Below, piece by piece: positions 4,858 through 5,129 of a DNA stretch of 5,129 bases. Every line of letters begins with the position of its first letter. The first letter of the stretch is position 1. The position numbers were made by a program, and so were the translations under genes. The stretch spans positions 1-5,129 of the forward strand of contig JASHXG010000169.1 of the NCBI GenBank assembly GCA_030043675.1, given 5' to 3'. The notes beneath the pieces were generated by a model, which did not search any database, had not been told where the DNA came from, and was given only the letters and a program-made list of their open reading frames with translations. This DNA is from Vulcanimicrobiota bacterium (GTDB lineage Bacteria; Vulcanimicrobiota; Vulcanimicrobiia; Vulcanimicrobiales; Vulcanimicrobiaceae).

Positions 4858-5129
4858 TTCCTTCCAGATACTCGAAGAGCTGCGGCAGTGTAATCTTCTC
4901 GAGCGCGGTCTGTTCCTGAATCGGCGCACCATCCTCGCCTTCGTCGCGAATATAGCACCGCGTTTCGACGCCTTGCTCGCTCTCGCTGACGAAAGAGACC
5001 GCGAAACCGCGCCCCGGCATCTCGTCGTAAATGCGCATCGTCTGCGGGTTGAGGATCTCGATCGAATGCGTGCGATTTTGCGCGTCGAAGATCAGGATCT
5101 TCAGGTACTCGAAGTTGGTAACCTCGATC
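4820..5129 (-). CDS. Hypothetical protein, C-terminal part (5' end beyond right edge)
   Basis: I do not recognise this protein. The frame is open from the right edge to the TAG at 4822-4820, giving 102 visible residues. The ATG at 5038 is internal to this open frame, and the residues before it (EVTNFEYLKILIFDAQ and the HSIEILNPQ segment) look like real protein. The true start is therefore probably outside the window. The visible part begins with alternating hydrophobic residues suggesting beta strands, has an acidic middle (RDEGEDGAP) and ends with a likely helix (ALEKITLPQLFEYLEG) before a polar tail. No signal peptide, TM segment or catalytic motif is seen. Its last 38 nt overlap the end of the TPR gene on the other strand. 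It could be a small regulatory or PilZ-like beta-domain protein, but nothing seen supports a specific assignment. Confidence 0.65.
   Translation of the reverse strand, partial: IEVTNFEYLKILIFDAQNRTHSIEILNPQTMRIYDEMPGRGFAVSFVSESEQGVETRCYIRDEGEDGAPIQEQTALEKITLPQLFEYLEGITASETTANSKL

Overview
This is a GC-rich bacterial chromosomal segment with no mobile element, RNA gene or CRISPR array that I can see. It is almost fully coding and uses the standard bacterial code. Most of it is one tightly packed minus-strand housekeeping operon, transcribed from right to left: trmD (tRNA m1G37 methyltransferase), rplS (ribosomal protein L19), three consecutive type I signal peptidase genes, rbgA/ylqF (50S-assembly GTPase) and rnhB (RNase HII, cut by the left edge). 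The order trmD-rplS-lepB-rbgA-rnhB is well known from Firmicutes-like and some other bacterial genomes. The expansion to three signal peptidases, the high GC and the absence of rpsP/rimM directly before trmD point to a less-studied high-GC lineage. An uncultured phylum such as Eremiobacterota is a guess I cannot confirm from sequence alone.

Region by region: 1-326 holds the N-terminal 108 residues of RNase HII. Positions 307-1122 hold the circularly permuted GTPase, overlapping rnhB by 20 nt. Positions 1149-1679 hold a short single-TM signal peptidase. Positions 1731-2465 and 2462-3202 hold two longer, clearly paralogous two-TM signal peptidases joined by an ATGA overlap. Positions 3199-3552 hold L19. 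Positions 3553-3637 are an 85-nt spacer with two inverted repeats. Positions 3638-4345 hold TrmD. A 68-nt spacer separates trmD from a divergent plus-strand TPR-protein gene (4414-4857). That gene collides tail-to-tail, with a 38-nt overlap, with an unrecognised minus-strand gene that runs off the right edge (4820 to beyond 5129).

The operon joins translation and ribosome biogenesis (TrmD, L19, RbgA) with protein export (signal peptidases) and genome maintenance (RNase HII), all growth-linked functions. The most notable point is that the signal peptidase gene next to rplS has no ATG, GTG or TTG that would give an intact protein. Homology to its neighbour places its start at a CTG inside a CTGA overlap with the rplS stop, which mirrors the ATGA junction between it and the next gene. 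An automatic call from the first ATG (2998) would lose the catalytic serine and both membrane segments. Other oddities are a degenerate G4 motif in RbgA, Glu where TrmD normally has its catalytic Asp, and a strong Shine-Dalgarno placed before an ACG rather than the GTG start of the shortest peptidase.
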